From NCBI GenBank assembly GCA_036397995.1, contig DASWHX010000183.1:1-62754 (forward strand): DNA of 62,754 nucleotides, written 5' to 3'. This DNA comes from DASWHX01 sp036397995. Lineage in GTDB: Bacteria > Bacteroidota > Bacteroidia > Cytophagales > Cyclobacteriaceae. Below are positions 1 to 8,751 of this stretch, piece after piece. The stretch's first letter is position 1. The number at the start of each line of letters is the position of its first letter. The translations under genes were made by a program, and so were the position numbers. The notes under the pieces were generated by a model. It saw only the letters and a list, made by a program, of their open reading frames with translations, made no database searches and had not been told where the DNA came from.

Positions 1-1
1 G

Positions 2-616
2 TTAGCTTCTGCAAAAGCGGGTCGTAATCCGCAGGTGCCCGAGGTCTGTATTTATTTCAATTACTTACTCTTTCGCGGTAACAGGGTGAAGAAAGTGGAA
101 AGCAATCATTTTGACGCATTTCGATCAGAAAATTATCCGGCACTGGCTCAATCAGGTGTAAGAATTGAGTACAATGTTAACTTCATTAGGAAAGTTCAGC
201 AGGGGAGGTTAAAGGCAAATGTGAAAATAGATACTAATGTTAGCCTAATCAAATTGTATCCGGGAATAAACCGGTTAATTGTTGAAGCTATGTTGCGTAC
301 AAAGAAACTCAAAGGTGTTGTTCTGGAAACATTTGGATCTGGAAATGTCCCCACGGAAAAATGGTTAATCTCCAGTTTGCAGAAAGCCATTAAGCGGGGA
401 GTAATTGTTTTGAATGTCTCCCAGTGCCATGGAGGCAAAGTGGAACAAGGCAAGTATGCGGCATCAAAAGTTCTCAAGGAGATTGGGGTATTAAGTGGCA
501 GCGACATTACGACCGAAGCAGCCCTGACGAAGATGATGGTTATATTCGGCAAAGGTGGCTCCCTGAATAATCAAAAAAAACAGCTACTAAAGCCAATATG
601 CGGCGAAATGACTTAA
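2..616 (+). CDS. ansA: Type I L-asparaginase, C-terminal part (5' end outside window)
   Basis: The reading frame is open from the first bases of the window, so this is the last 204 codons of a longer gene. The first visible ATG-like start is not needed because the frame continues to the edge. Visible family features are the stretch PEVCIYF near the start, the ETFGSGNVP motif and the SQCHGGKVEQGKY segment, all typical of the C-terminal half of cytoplasmic asparaginases, which hydrolyse L-asparagine to aspartate and ammonia. The catalytic threonines lie in the missing N-terminal half. The gene is followed by tRNA-Ser in the same direction. Glutaminase or D-aspartyl-type relatives are possible, but the type I asparaginase assignment is the best fit. 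Confidence 0.85.
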   Translation, partial: LASAKAGRNPQVPEVCIYFNYLLFRGNRVKKVESNHFDAFRSENYPALAQSGVRIEYNVNFIRKVQQGRLKANVKIDTNVSLIKLYPGINRLIVEAMLRTKKLKGVVLETFGSGNVPTEKWLISSLQKAIKRGVIVLNVSQCHGGKVEQGKYAASKVLKEIGVLSGSDITTEAALTKMMVIFGKGGSLNNQKKQLLKPICGEMT

Positions 617-645
617 CTTGCACGGCCATTAAAAACAATTTAATA

Positions 646-677
646 TTTGCAAAAAGTTTATTTTATTGATTTATTTG
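646..677 (+). promoter_or_regulatory. Possible sigma-A promoter of tRNA-Ser
   Basis: A TTTG at 646-649 is followed about 20 bases later by a TTATTTG-like box at 671-677. This resembles the Bacteroidota -33/-7 pattern, although the -7 box is not an exact TAnnTTTG. The tRNA starts 17 bases further on. Confidence 0.35.
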
Positions 678-694
678 TGGCTTGTAGTTTTTTA

Positions 695-785
695 GGAGAG
701 GTGACCGAGTGGTTGAAGGTGCTCGCCTGGAAAGTGAGTGTACTCTTACAAAGGGGTACCAAGGGTTCGAATCCCTTCCTCTCCG
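695..785 (+). tRNA. tRNA-Ser(GGA)
   Basis: The acceptor arms GGAGAGG (695-701) and CCTCTCC (778-784) pair perfectly and are followed by discriminator G785. The anticodon loop CTGGAAA sits in a CTCGC/GTGAG stem and gives anticodon GGA, which reads UCC and UCU. A variable arm and a GGTTCGAATC-type T-loop follow, and the 91-nt length fits a class II serine tRNA. CCA is not encoded, so it must be added by CCA-adding enzyme. Confidence 0.96.
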
Positions 786-853
786 CGGGTTGGAAAAAGA
801 AACATGAATTGGCATAATAATTTTACTTAATCTGGATACATAATTACTAAACT

Positions 854-1678
854 ATGAAAAAATTAATTACTAAACTGGCTTTCATCGGCATACTAATGAT
901 CGGTTTCACAAACGCCGGTTTCAGCCAGGATGATACAACTTCTGTCGCGGATCAGGATACGGCTGAGGTGCAAGACCAGCCTGAAGAGCAACCGGCAGTA
1001 GAAACACAACCTGTTTATGAGGAACCTGCCGATGAATCCGGGTCAACGTTTCACCAAAAAGTTAAAGAAAAATTCATAGAAGGTGGTTGGCAATTCATGG
1101 GTATAGTTCTGCTTTGTTTAATTATCGGACTGGCTATATCGATTGAAAGAATTATCACTCTCAATCTGGCAACCACTAACACTAAAAAACTTTTGCAGAA
1201 TGTGGAAGAAGCGCTGGGAAGAGGAGGTGTTGATGCTGCCAAGGAAGTAACTAAAAATACCAGGGGGCCTGTAGCTTCAATATTCACTCAGGGAATGCTG
1301 AGGATGTCAGAAGGAATAGAAATGGTTGAGAAATCAATCATTGCTTACGGATCAGTTGAGATGGGAAGATTGGAAAAAGGTTTAGTGTGGGTATCCCTGT
1401 TTATTTCGCTTGCTCCCATGCTTGGATTCATGGGTACAGTAATAGGTATGGTAGAAGCTTTTGATGCGATTGAAGCAGCCGGTGATATTTCCCCGGCAAT
1501 TGTTGCAAATGGTATTAAGATTGCATTGCTAACAACCGTCGCAGGTTTGATCGTTGGAGTTATTCTTCAATTATTCTACAACTATCTGGTTTCGAAAATA
1601 GACGGGCTGGTCAATGAAATGGAAGACGCCTCTATTTCTCTGGTCGACCTTCTGGTGAAACATAATCTTAGCAAGTAA
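854..1678 (+). CDS. exbB: ExbB/TolQ/MotA-type proton channel protein
   Basis: The 274-residue protein has an N-terminal signal-like segment (about 1-25, ending near FSQ) and then an acidic, Pro/Glu/Gln-rich linker (about 26-70). The ExbB core follows, with a membrane helix near 80-100 and the conserved pair near 175-205 and 215-240, containing the GFMGTVIGMVEAF segment typical of TolQ/ExbB. With ExbD partners it forms an inner-membrane channel that turns proton flow into work at the outer membrane. It is the first gene of a four-gene operon with a small membrane protein and two ExbD genes. The periplasmic acidic extension is longer than in enterobacterial ExbB but is seen in other Bacteroidota homologues. 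Confidence 0.9.
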   Translation: MKKLITKLAFIGILMIGFTNAGFSQDDTTSVADQDTAEVQDQPEEQPAVETQPVYEEPADESGSTFHQKVKEKFIEGGWQFMGIVLLCLIIGLAISIERIITLNLATTNTKKLLQNVEEALGRGGVDAAKEVTKNTRGPVASIFTQGMLRMSEGIEMVEKSIIAYGSVEMGRLEKGLVWVSLFISLAPMLGFMGTVIGMVEAFDAIEAAGDISPAIVANGIKIALLTTVAGLIVGVILQLFYNYLVSKIDGLVNEMEDASISLVDLLVKHNLSK

Positions 1679-1698
1679 CATTTGTTAAATAAATTGAA

Positions 1699-2025
1699 AT
1701 GGAACAAATTGTTAATATTGGACTTATTGCTGCTTACATTCTTGTAATAGGCGGAGGGTTAAGTGCTATCATCCTTCCCTTGATTAATGCGTTAAACAAC
1801 CCCAAGAGTTTAATGTATGCCGGTATAGGAATTGCGGGGTTGCTGTTTTTATTCCTAATTGGGTATTTGATTGCTGGAAACGAAGTAACAGCCAACTACA
1901 TTAAATATGGAGTGGATGCCGGAACCTCAAAGATCGTGGGAGGGGCACTGATATGCATGTATATCCTTACTCTATTTGCAATCGTAGGAATATTGTATAC
2001 GGAATTCTCTAAACTGATAAAGTAA
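1699..2025 (+). CDS. Small three-helix membrane protein of the exb operon
   Basis: This 108-residue protein has three predicted membrane helices (about 6-30, 38-60 and 80-103) with short loops, and no motif that I recognise. It sits 20 bases after exbB. Its stop codon overlaps the ATG of the first exbD by one base (TAATG), which implies translational coupling and equal expression. The position suggests an accessory subunit of the ExbB/ExbD complex, but that is an inference from context. I cannot assign a named family. Confidence 0.75.
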   Translation: MEQIVNIGLIAAYILVIGGGLSAIILPLINALNNPKSLMYAGIGIAGLLFLFLIGYLIAGNEVTANYIKYGVDAGTSKIVGGALICMYILTLFAIVGILYTEFSKLIK

Positions 2026-2615
2026 TGGCCCGTTCAAAAAGATCACAACCGGAAATCAATTCAAGCTCAATGGCAGATATTGCCTTCCTGCTGTTGATCT
2101 TCTTTCTTGTTACGACAACTATTGCAAATGATAAGGGGCTGACTATCCAGCTTCCACCTAAGCCGGAAGATATGGATATAATTGACATAAAAATTAAGGA
2201 AAGAAATTTATTCAAAGTTTATGTAAACTCCGCTGACAGGATTTTGGTGGAGGGTGAAATTTTGGAAGATATATCGGACATCAGACAAAAGGTTATTGAC
2301 CATGTTTTGAATAATGGTAGGGATCCTCAAAAATCTGAGTCCCCAAAAGATGCTATTGTATCGTATAAGACCGACAGGGGAACAAGTTATGAAGTGTTTA
2401 TTAAGATATTGGACGAACTACAGGGAGCCTATTATGACATGTACGCGGAACGCGCCGGGGTTACAAACAAACAATGGCGTGAAATAGCATCTGATCATAA
2501 AGAACCTGAAAAGGCAAAGCTTTATGATATTGGAAGAGGACTACTACCCAATGGTGACGTGACTTTCCCAATGAATATTTCCATCGCTGAACCATCAAAG
2601 ATAGGAGGAAATTAG
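2025..2615 (+). CDS. exbD: ExbD/TolR-family protein (first copy)
   Basis: The 196-residue protein has a short basic N-terminus, one membrane helix at about 17-35 and a periplasmic domain. Asp18, in the MADIAFLLLIFF segment, matches the ExbD residue that carries protons in the channel. The periplasmic part is longer than in classical ExbD (about 140 residues) and ends in an extra 50-residue tail. The gene overlaps the preceding membrane-protein gene by one base and is followed after one base by a second exbD. Two different ExbD proteins beside one ExbB is common in Bacteroidota. No tonB gene is present in the window. Confidence 0.9.
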   Translation: MARSKRSQPEINSSSMADIAFLLLIFFLVTTTIANDKGLTIQLPPKPEDMDIIDIKIKERNLFKVYVNSADRILVEGEILEDISDIRQKVIDHVLNNGRDPQKSESPKDAIVSYKTDRGTSYEVFIKILDELQGAYYDMYAERAGVTNKQWREIASDHKEPEKAKLYDIGRGLLPNGDVTFPMNISIAEPSKIGGN

Positions 2616-2616
2616 C

Positions 2617-3081
2617 ATGTCAAAGTTTAGAAAGAAAGCGAAAACCAAACAAGATATCCCAACATCAGCTTTGCCTGATATCATATTCATGCTCCTTTTT
2701 TTCTTTATGGTTACCACAGTTCTAAGGGAGACAACAATAAATGTACAGCAAAGAATACCGCAGGCAATTGAGCTGAGAAAGCTGCAACGAAAATCATTGG
2801 TAAGTTACCTGTATATTGGAAAGCCCATAAAAACGGAAGTTTTCGGTGATGAACCAAAAATTCAGGCTAACGATGTTTTTATTGATACGAAAGACATTGT
2901 AATGTGGGTTACTCAGGAAAAAGACAAGTTGGATGAAGTGGAAAGAGATCAACTCACCGTTTCTCTTAAAGTAGATATGGAAGCTAAAATGGGTCTGATA
3001 TCTGACGTACAATTGGAACTGAGGAATGCCAACGCCCGGAAATTAATGTATTCTGCGCCACCAAGACGCGCGGAAAACTAA
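2617..3081 (+). CDS. exbD: ExbD/TolR-family protein (second copy)
   Basis: The 154-residue ExbD paralogue has a lysine-rich N-terminus, a membrane helix at about 19-37 and a periplasmic domain. Asp21, in PDIIFMLLFFF, is the predicted proton-carrying residue. It starts one base after the first exbD stop. It is shorter than the first copy and diverged from it, so the two probably form a mixed dimer in the ExbB ring rather than being redundant, which is an inference. It is the last gene of the operon; a hairpin terminator lies 25 bases downstream. Confidence 0.9.
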   Translation: MSKFRKKAKTKQDIPTSALPDIIFMLLFFFMVTTVLRETTINVQQRIPQAIELRKLQRKSLVSYLYIGKPIKTEVFGDEPKIQANDVFIDTKDIVMWVTQEKDKLDEVERDQLTVSLKVDMEAKMGLISDVQLELRNANARKLMYSAPPRRAEN

Positions 3082-3106
3082 TAGAATGCTACATATTATC
3101 AGATGA

Positions 3107-3134
3107 AAGTCTTTCCTTATGGAAAGACTTCTTT
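3107..3134 (+). terminator. Rho-independent terminator of the exb operon
   Basis: Ten-base perfect arms AAGTCTTTCC and GGAAAGACTT are separated by a TTAT loop and followed by CTTT. The tail directly abuts the ATG of the next gene, so the hairpin may also lie in that gene's leader. Confidence 0.75.
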
Positions 3135-4451
3135 ATGAGAATGAAAACCGTTGTTCTGAATAACCAGAAAGTTATTAATGCCTGGTGCATGTTTGACTGG
3201 GCAAACTCGGTTTATTCCCTGGTTATTATCTCCGCGATTTTCCCCGTCTTTTATAATTCAGCAACTGAAGCCGCTTTTGGCGGTGAGACCATTAATTTCT
3301 TCGGTTATGAAATAGTGAACAGCGTATTATATTCCTACGCACTCTCTTTTTCATTTCTAATCGTGGCAGCCATACTTCCATTGCTATCTGGAATTGCTGA
3401 TTACGGTGGATTAAAGAAGGGTTTCATGAAGTTCTTTACCATGATGGGGGGAATATCCTGTATTGCACTTTACTTTTTTACCGGAAAGAATGTTGAACTG
3501 GGAATTATTGCTTCCATAGTTGCCAGCGTTGGGTTTTCAGGCAGTTTGGTATTCTATAATAGTTACTTGCCAGAGATAACTACTGAAGATAAATTCGACC
3601 GCGTAAGTGCCAGGGGATTTTCTTTTGGATATATAGGTGGAGTTGTGCTGTTGGTTATCAATCTGCTAATGATTGAGTTTTATGATTCCTTCGGGCTCCC
3701 TGATAGTTCATCTGCTGCCAGATTTTCATTCCTCACCGTAGGCTTATGGTGGATCGGGTTTTCACAAATTACATTTTATTACCTTCCAAAAAATATTCAT
3801 GGGAAAAAGTCGGCAGGTCATTTTCTGATCAGTGGCTACAGAGAAATAGTGACTGTCTGGAAAAGCATGGCTCATCTACCTAACCTGAAACGATTCCTGT
3901 TCTCCTTTTTCTTCTACAATATGGGAGTGCAAACGGTTATGTATCTGGCAGTTCTTTTTGGAACCAAAGAATTAAATCTTGCTGATTCGAAATTAATCAT
4001 ATCCGTCCTGATTATTCAACTGGTTGCAATAATGGGTTCGTATTTGTTTGCAATAGTCTCAGAGAAAAAAGGCAATAAATTCTCTCTAACTTTCATGATA
4101 ATAGTTTGGGTAATGATTTGTATAGCCGCTTACTTTACAGCCACAGAATACCATTTCTATGCTTTAGCTTTCTTTGTTGGAATGGTTATGGGTGGAATTC
4201 AATCCCTTTCGCGCGCCACCTATTCAAAACTTATTCCGGAAAATACTCAGGATACAGCTTCTTATTTCAGTTTCTATGATGTTACCTACAACATTTCAAT
4301 AGTATTGGGAACATTTGCCTACGGTGCAATTGAACAATTGACCGGCAGCATGAGAAACAGTACCCTGGCAATTGGTGTTTTCTTTCTGATTGGTATCGCA
4401 ATTCTCAGCAAAGTGAACATGCCTCGCTCAAACCAGAACCTCACGGTATAG
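3135..4451 (+). CDS. MFS transporter, UMF1 (Atg22-like) family
   Basis: This 438-residue polytopic membrane protein has about 11-12 hydrophobic segments. Its N-terminus, with KVINAWCMFDWANSVYS, is characteristic of the UMF1 family of major facilitator permeases, related to yeast vacuolar Atg22 amino-acid effluxers. The substrate in bacteria is not established. A conserved GGIQSLSRATYSKLIP segment is present near residue 355. The start at 3135 follows the hairpin immediately; a second ATG two codons later is an equally good start. The 3' end overlaps the convergent SLC13-type gene by 24 bases. Confidence 0.85.
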   Translation: MRMKTVVLNNQKVINAWCMFDWANSVYSLVIISAIFPVFYNSATEAAFGGETINFFGYEIVNSVLYSYALSFSFLIVAAILPLLSGIADYGGLKKGFMKFFTMMGGISCIALYFFTGKNVELGIIASIVASVGFSGSLVFYNSYLPEITTEDKFDRVSARGFSFGYIGGVVLLVINLLMIEFYDSFGLPDSSSAARFSFLTVGLWWIGFSQITFYYLPKNIHGKKSAGHFLISGYREIVTVWKSMAHLPNLKRFLFSFFFYNMGVQTVMYLAVLFGTKELNLADSKLIISVLIIQLVAIMGSYLFAIVSEKKGNKFSLTFMIIVWVMICIAAYFTATEYHFYALAFFVGMVMGGIQSLSRATYSKLIPENTQDTASYFSFYDVTYNISIVLGTFAYGAIEQLTGSMRNSTLAIGVFFLIGIAILSKVNMPRSNQNLTV

Positions 4452-6215
4452 CACCAGAATAAGCAAGAGGCAAGAAATGAAATATACAATTGTGATGGGT
4501 AATCCAATTTTAATAAAATCTGAGATCTTATAACCGCCCGGACCAAAAATTATCAGGTTGGTTTGATATCCGAAGGGAGTCATAAATGAACCGCTTGCGG
4601 CGAAAGCAATACCCAGGTAGAAAGGACTTCCATCCATGTTAAGAGTCTGAATCAAACTATAGGTAACCGGGAATGCAATAGACACTGCTGCCGCATTATT
4701 AATAAATGAAGTCAGCATCATTGTAAATAGCATAATACCTGATAGCAAAACCAAGGGTCCAAATCCACCTAACAAACCCATCAGGCCTTCTGAAAGAAAA
4801 ATACCGGTTCCGGTTTTTAGCATTCCCTCACCAAGCACAAGAGAAAATACAAGGATGCCAATTAAATCGAGGTCTAGTTCACGCTTAATCTCTCTCAGAG
4901 TAATCAATTTAAAGCCGACCATGATTGCCAGAATTACCAATAATGAGGAGAAGAGAGAGAAATTACCAACAGTCAGAAGTGTTATTATGGAAACTACAAT
5001 TAAAGAAAGGGCGATAAATCTGGTACGATTTGACCCTACTGATTTTGGTATACTACTAATGACATAAAGGTCACGGTAAAGATCAACTCTTTCTGAAAAA
5101 TCATGTCCCGCGTAGAGCAGCAATAAATCACCAGGTCTAAGTTTCAGATCTCCAATCCTGCCTGTTAGTCTTTCTCCGGCGCGATGAATTGCTACAACTG
5201 CAGCATCATACCGGTGGCGAAAGTCAGATTGTTTAATGGTTTTCCCGGTCAGTGTTGAATTCTCGGCAAGCACACACTCTACAATATCCTGACTCTCAAC
5301 AGATTGTATATCGGTAATTTTTGGCGGCAATATTAGTCCGAGATCAGAATTTACAAGTTCAACAATTTGTTCCGTGCTACCGGCAAAAAACAGTTTGTCA
5401 TTAGCTTCAATTTTATTATCCGGTGAAACAGGATAAATAACTTCTTTATTGCGAATTATCTCAACCAGGTAGACGCCTTTTAGATTCCGCAAGCCGCCTT
5501 CTTTAACTGATTTGCCTACCAGGTGTGAGTCCCCGGCAATATGAGTTTCAATAATGTATTCCCTGGTGTTCTTCTCAAATTCTTCAACCAGGTCCTTCCG
5601 ATCAGGAAGGAGAAAGGGTGCAATTATGGCTATAAATAGTACACCAACCAGGGTTGAGCCTGCTCCGACGAATAGTAAATCAAAAGGGTTCAAACCGGCA
5701 ATGGAGAATTCATCCAGAAATCCATTTAATAATAATGTGGTGCTGGTCCCGATAATTGTGAGCATACCCCCCATAATTGCAGCATAAGAAAGCGGAATAA
5801 GCAATTTGCTTGAAGATATCTTATTTTTTTTACCCCACTCAACTACATAAGGCGACATCAAAGCAACTACCGGTGTATTGTTAATAAAGCTTGAAAGAAT
5901 GGCCACCTGGCCCATCATCCTTATCAGGAAAACTTTGTATTTTTTAGTCCCTCCAAAGAGATTATCAAACAGAAGTTCTAGACGAAAATTCTTCCTGATG
6001 GCAGAAGTTATAAGAATCAGGAGCATGATACTTGCGATCTTATCATTAGAGAAACCGGCAAGAAGGTCTTCTGGCAGAATGATGCCGAATATGAGTAAGA
6101 CTACAACTGCGAGCAAAAATCCTACAGAAGGCCTTACAACTTCTTTGAATATCAAAACCAGAGTAACGGCGATTAGAATAAGAAAAAAGTAAGCCTGGAC
6201 TTCGTAGGGTATCAT
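4428..6215 (-). CDS. SLC13/DASS-type anion permease with two TrkA-C domains
   Basis: The 595-residue protein has two halves of membrane helices flanking a soluble middle. Each half carries a family signature, SSFINNTPVVALMSP near 108-122 and TSFINNAAAVSIAFPV near 510, and a GTSTTLLLNG segment follows the first. These fit sulfate, phosphate or dicarboxylate sodium symporters. The soluble middle (about 215-385) looks like two tandem TrkA-C (RCK_C) ligand-binding domains, typical of the SAC1-like branch. The gene lies five bases downstream of the AMP nucleosidase gene, so the two are probably cotranscribed. The substrate is not determinable here. Confidence 0.87.
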   Translation of the reverse strand: MIPYEVQAYFFLILIAVTLVLIFKEVVRPSVGFLLAVVVLLIFGIILPEDLLAGFSNDKIASIMLLILITSAIRKNFRLELLFDNLFGGTKKYKVFLIRMMGQVAILSSFINNTPVVALMSPYVVEWGKKNKISSSKLLIPLSYAAIMGGMLTIIGTSTTLLLNGFLDEFSIAGLNPFDLLFVGAGSTLVGVLFIAIIAPFLLPDRKDLVEEFEKNTREYIIETHIAGDSHLVGKSVKEGGLRNLKGVYLVEIIRNKEVIYPVSPDNKIEANDKLFFAGSTEQIVELVNSDLGLILPPKITDIQSVESQDIVECVLAENSTLTGKTIKQSDFRHRYDAAVVAIHRAGERLTGRIGDLKLRPGDLLLLYAGHDFSERVDLYRDLYVISSIPKSVGSNRTRFIALSLIVVSIITLLTVGNFSLFSSLLVILAIMVGFKLITLREIKRELDLDLIGILVFSLVLGEGMLKTGTGIFLSEGLMGLLGGFGPLVLLSGIMLFTMMLTSFINNAAAVSIAFPVTYSLIQTLNMDGSPFYLGIAFAASGSFMTPFGYQTNLIIFGPGGYKISDFIKIGLPITIVYFISCLLLILVLYREVLV

Positions 6216-6220
6216 TTCAA

Positions 6221-6994
6221 TTAGTATCTAAGATGTTTTACGGAATCTCCTGAATTAATCAATTCTTGCAATGAATCAATTCCAATTTGTAAATGCTTGC
6301 CTACAAAGCTGGTGGTAACTGAATGGTCGCTTTTACTTGTTTTAACTCCATGGGGTACCATGGGATTGTCTGAGACAAGAAGCAAAGCGCCGGTTGGTAT
6401 TTCATTTTTAAATCCGGTGATAAAAATTGTTGCAGACTCCATATCAATCCCCATCACCCTTATCTTCCTAAGGTATTTCTTGAAACTTGTGTCGTGCTCC
6501 CATATTCGGCGGTTGGTTGTATATATGGTTCCTGTCCAGTAATCCATCTGATGCTTCTTAATCATAGAGGAGACAGCACGCTGCAGACTGAATGATGGTA
6601 ATGCAGGCACTTCAGGAGGAAAATAATCACTGCTGGTACCCTCACCCCTAATTGCTGCAATGGGAAGGATAAGATCTCCAATTTGAGTTTTCTTTTTTAA
6701 TCCGCCACACTTGCCAAGAAATAGGACGGCTCTTGGTTTGATCGAACTTAGCAGGTCCATGACTGTAGCTGCCATAGGACTTCCCATGCCGAAGTTCAGG
6801 ATTGTTATGTCATCAAATGTGGCAGTTTGCATTGGTTTTTCTTTGCCAACAATTTCAACGCTAAATTTACTTGAAAATAACTCCACGTAATTAATGAAAT
6901 TTGTTAGGAGTATATATTTTCCAAACTGGTCAAGTTCCATTCCTGTATATCTGGGTAACCAATCGGTAACAATTTCTTTTTTCGTTTTCATCAT
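6221..6994 (-). CDS. amn: AMP nucleosidase, short form
   Basis: The 257-residue protein belongs to the purine nucleoside phosphorylase/uridine phosphorylase fold, with the FLGKCGGLK glycine-rich loop near residue 92 and the VMGIDMESATIF ribose-binding segment near 180. The N-terminal VTDWLPRYTG matches Bacteroidota AMP nucleosidases. It would hydrolyse AMP to adenine and ribose 5-phosphate. It lacks the N-terminal regulatory domain of E. coli Amn (about 480 residues). The first of two adjacent ATGs is used; the second is equally possible. It precedes the SLC13-type gene in one transcript. Confidence 0.88.
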   Translation of the reverse strand: MMKTKKEIVTDWLPRYTGMELDQFGKYILLTNFINYVELFSSKFSVEIVGKEKPMQTATFDDITILNFGMGSPMAATVMDLLSSIKPRAVLFLGKCGGLKKKTQIGDLILPIAAIRGEGTSSDYFPPEVPALPSFSLQRAVSSMIKKHQMDYWTGTIYTTNRRIWEHDTSFKKYLRKIRVMGIDMESATIFITGFKNEIPTGALLLVSDNPMVPHGVKTSKSDHSVTTSFVGKHLQIGIDSLQELINSGDSVKHLRY

Positions 6995-7017
6995 AAGATT
7001 TAGGTATTTTAGAATCT

Positions 7018-7470
7018 ATGGAGATCTTAAATTTTCCTGAATTTCGATTTGATTTTAAAAAACAAGAAGATAAAATTCTAATTTATGACATTATTCGAAA
7101 GAAACATGTAATTCTTACTCCTGAAGAATGGGTAAGACAGCACCTGGTACATTTCCTTATTTTCAAAAAATTCTTTCCCAAATCACTCATGAAAGTAGAA
7201 TCGGGACTGAATTACCACAAAAAACAAAAAAGAGCGGATTTGATCATTTACAATGATTCCGGAGTCCCATTCATTATAGCTGAATGTAAATCGCCCAAAT
7301 CAATTATTAATCAAAATGCTTTATTTCAAATAGGCGTTTATCAAAAATCTATTTCTCCGAAGTACTTAATTGTAACGAATGGAATTACCCATTTTATGTG
7401 GAGAAAGAACAATGACTTAAGCAGATATGATCAGATCCCGGAAATTCCGGAATGGGATTACATTTCCTAA
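7018..7470 (+). CDS. Stand-alone HSDR_N (type I restriction R N-terminal) domain protein
   Basis: The 150-residue protein consists of one nuclease-like domain of the kind found at the N-terminus of type I restriction HsdR subunits. The PD-(D/E)xK core is visible: VESGLNYHKKQKRADLII provides the acidic residue (RAD) and the following strand ends in AECKSP, the ExK motif. No helicase, methylase or specificity gene is nearby, so this is not a restriction operon. It is divergent from amn across 23 bases and its stop interlocks with that of the convergent alanine dehydrogenase gene. Nuclease activity is inferred; the cellular role is unknown. Confidence 0.82.
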   Translation: MEILNFPEFRFDFKKQEDKILIYDIIRKKHVILTPEEWVRQHLVHFLIFKKFFPKSLMKVESGLNYHKKQKRADLIIYNDSGVPFIIAECKSPKSIINQNALFQIGVYQKSISPKYLIVTNGITHFMWRKNNDLSRYDQIPEIPEWDYIS

Positions 7471-8579
7471 AAGAATTTATCAACCGGAGCAAAAGGTAAA
7501 TTGAAAGTTTCCCCCACCGCTTTATATACTATTTCTCCATTAATGATATTCAATCCCAATTTCAGATCATGGCGGTCTGTGCATGCTTTTTTCCAGCCTT
7601 TATTTGCCAAATCAATGGCATATGGAAGTGTTGCATTGGTAAGGGCAAGCGTGGAAGTATAGGGAACAGCACCAGGCATGTTAGCTACACAATAATGAAC
7701 AACGCCATCAATAATATAAGTGGGATTTTCGTGAGTGGTTGGCTTACAGGTTTCGATGCTCCCTCCTTGATCAACAGCCACATCAACAACAACGGTTCCC
7801 GGTCTCATGGTCTTAAGCATATCTTTAGTAATAAGACTGGGTGCCTTGGCACCATGAATCAGAACAGCACCTACAATTAAATCAGCCGTTTGAATTAATT
7901 CCCTGATATTATATTCATTTGACATCATTGTGCTTACGTTGGCAGGCATTATGTCATCCAGATACCTGAGTCTTGGTAAATTAACGTCCATAATAGTAAC
8001 TTCCGCCCCAAGACCTGCCGCCATTTTAGCAGCATTAGTGCCAACAACTCCACCACCTAGAATTAGAACTTTTGCCGGCTTAACGCCTGGTACACCTCCC
8101 AGCAGCACACCTCTTCCTTTTAATGGCTTCTCCAGGTATTTTGCACCTTCCTGAATGGCCATGCGGCCTGCAACTTCAGACATTGGTATAAGCAAGGGCA
8201 AACTTCCGTCAGATTTCTCAACAGTTTCATAAGCAAGGCAAACTGCCTTACTTGACATCATAGCCTTAGTTAAGGGTTCGTAGGAAGCAAAATGAAAATA
8301 AGTGAAAAGAAGGAGGTCGTTTTTAATAAGAGAATACTCCTGTTCAATGGGTTCCTTCACCTTAATAATCATATCCGCTTTCGTGTAGGTGCTTTCAATA
8401 TCGTTCAAAATTTCAGCGCCGGCGTTGCGGTAATCTTCATCCGGAAAACCGCTTCCTTCTCCTGCTGAAGATTGAACATAAAGTTTGTGTCCATGCTTTG
8501 TTAATTCTTTGACACCTCCCGGGGTAACTGAGACCCTGTTTTCGTTGTTTTTAATTTCCTTTGGAACCCCTATGATCAT
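7467..8579 (-). CDS. ald: Alanine dehydrogenase
   Basis: The 370-residue protein converts L-alanine, water and NAD+ to pyruvate, ammonia and NADH, or the reverse. The N-terminal MIIGVPKEIKNNENRVSVTP is the family signature. The catalytic lysine and histidine are in IIKVKEP (about 73) and FTYFHFAS (about 95). The Rossmann motif VLILGGGVVGTNAAKMA is near residue 170. I chose the ATG at 8579, since an upstream in-frame TTG at 8585 adds only two residues. The stop interlocks by four bases with the convergent HSDR_N gene. A close relative, the transhydrogenase alpha subunit, is excluded by length and the absence of a beta partner. Confidence 0.94.
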   Translation of the reverse strand: MIIGVPKEIKNNENRVSVTPGGVKELTKHGHKLYVQSSAGEGSGFPDEDYRNAGAEILNDIESTYTKADMIIKVKEPIEQEYSLIKNDLLLFTYFHFASYEPLTKAMMSSKAVCLAYETVEKSDGSLPLLIPMSEVAGRMAIQEGAKYLEKPLKGRGVLLGGVPGVKPAKVLILGGGVVGTNAAKMAAGLGAEVTIMDVNLPRLRYLDDIMPANVSTMMSNEYNIRELIQTADLIVGAVLIHGAKAPSLITKDMLKTMRPGTVVVDVAVDQGGSIETCKPTTHENPTYIIDGVVHYCVANMPGAVPYTSTLALTNATLPYAIDLANKGWKKACTDRHDLKLGLNIINGEIVYKAVGETFNLPFAPVDKFF

Positions 8580-8604
8580 TTTCAAGATTTGATTTTTAAG
8601 GCCA

Positions 8605-8612
8605 CAAATATA
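8605..8612 (-). promoter_or_regulatory. TAnnTTTG -7 box upstream of ald
   Basis: On the minus strand the box reads TATATTTG, an exact match to the Bacteroidota -7 consensus, 25 bases before the ald ATG. The expected TTTG at -33 is not clear. Confidence 0.42.
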
Positions 8613-8751
8613 GTAAGATGTACTTGAATAATAACTTATTAATAGCTAGTAAAACACGAGTATATTATTATAATTAAACAAATAATTAATTAATATTATC
8701 GAAGTAAAATAGTACTATAATTATCTTTATATAATAAAAAATAATACAAAT

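Noticed and set aside
7018..7470. Start of a type I restriction-modification locus
   Set aside because: Only a single HSDR_N-like domain is present; no helicase, methylase or specificity gene is near.
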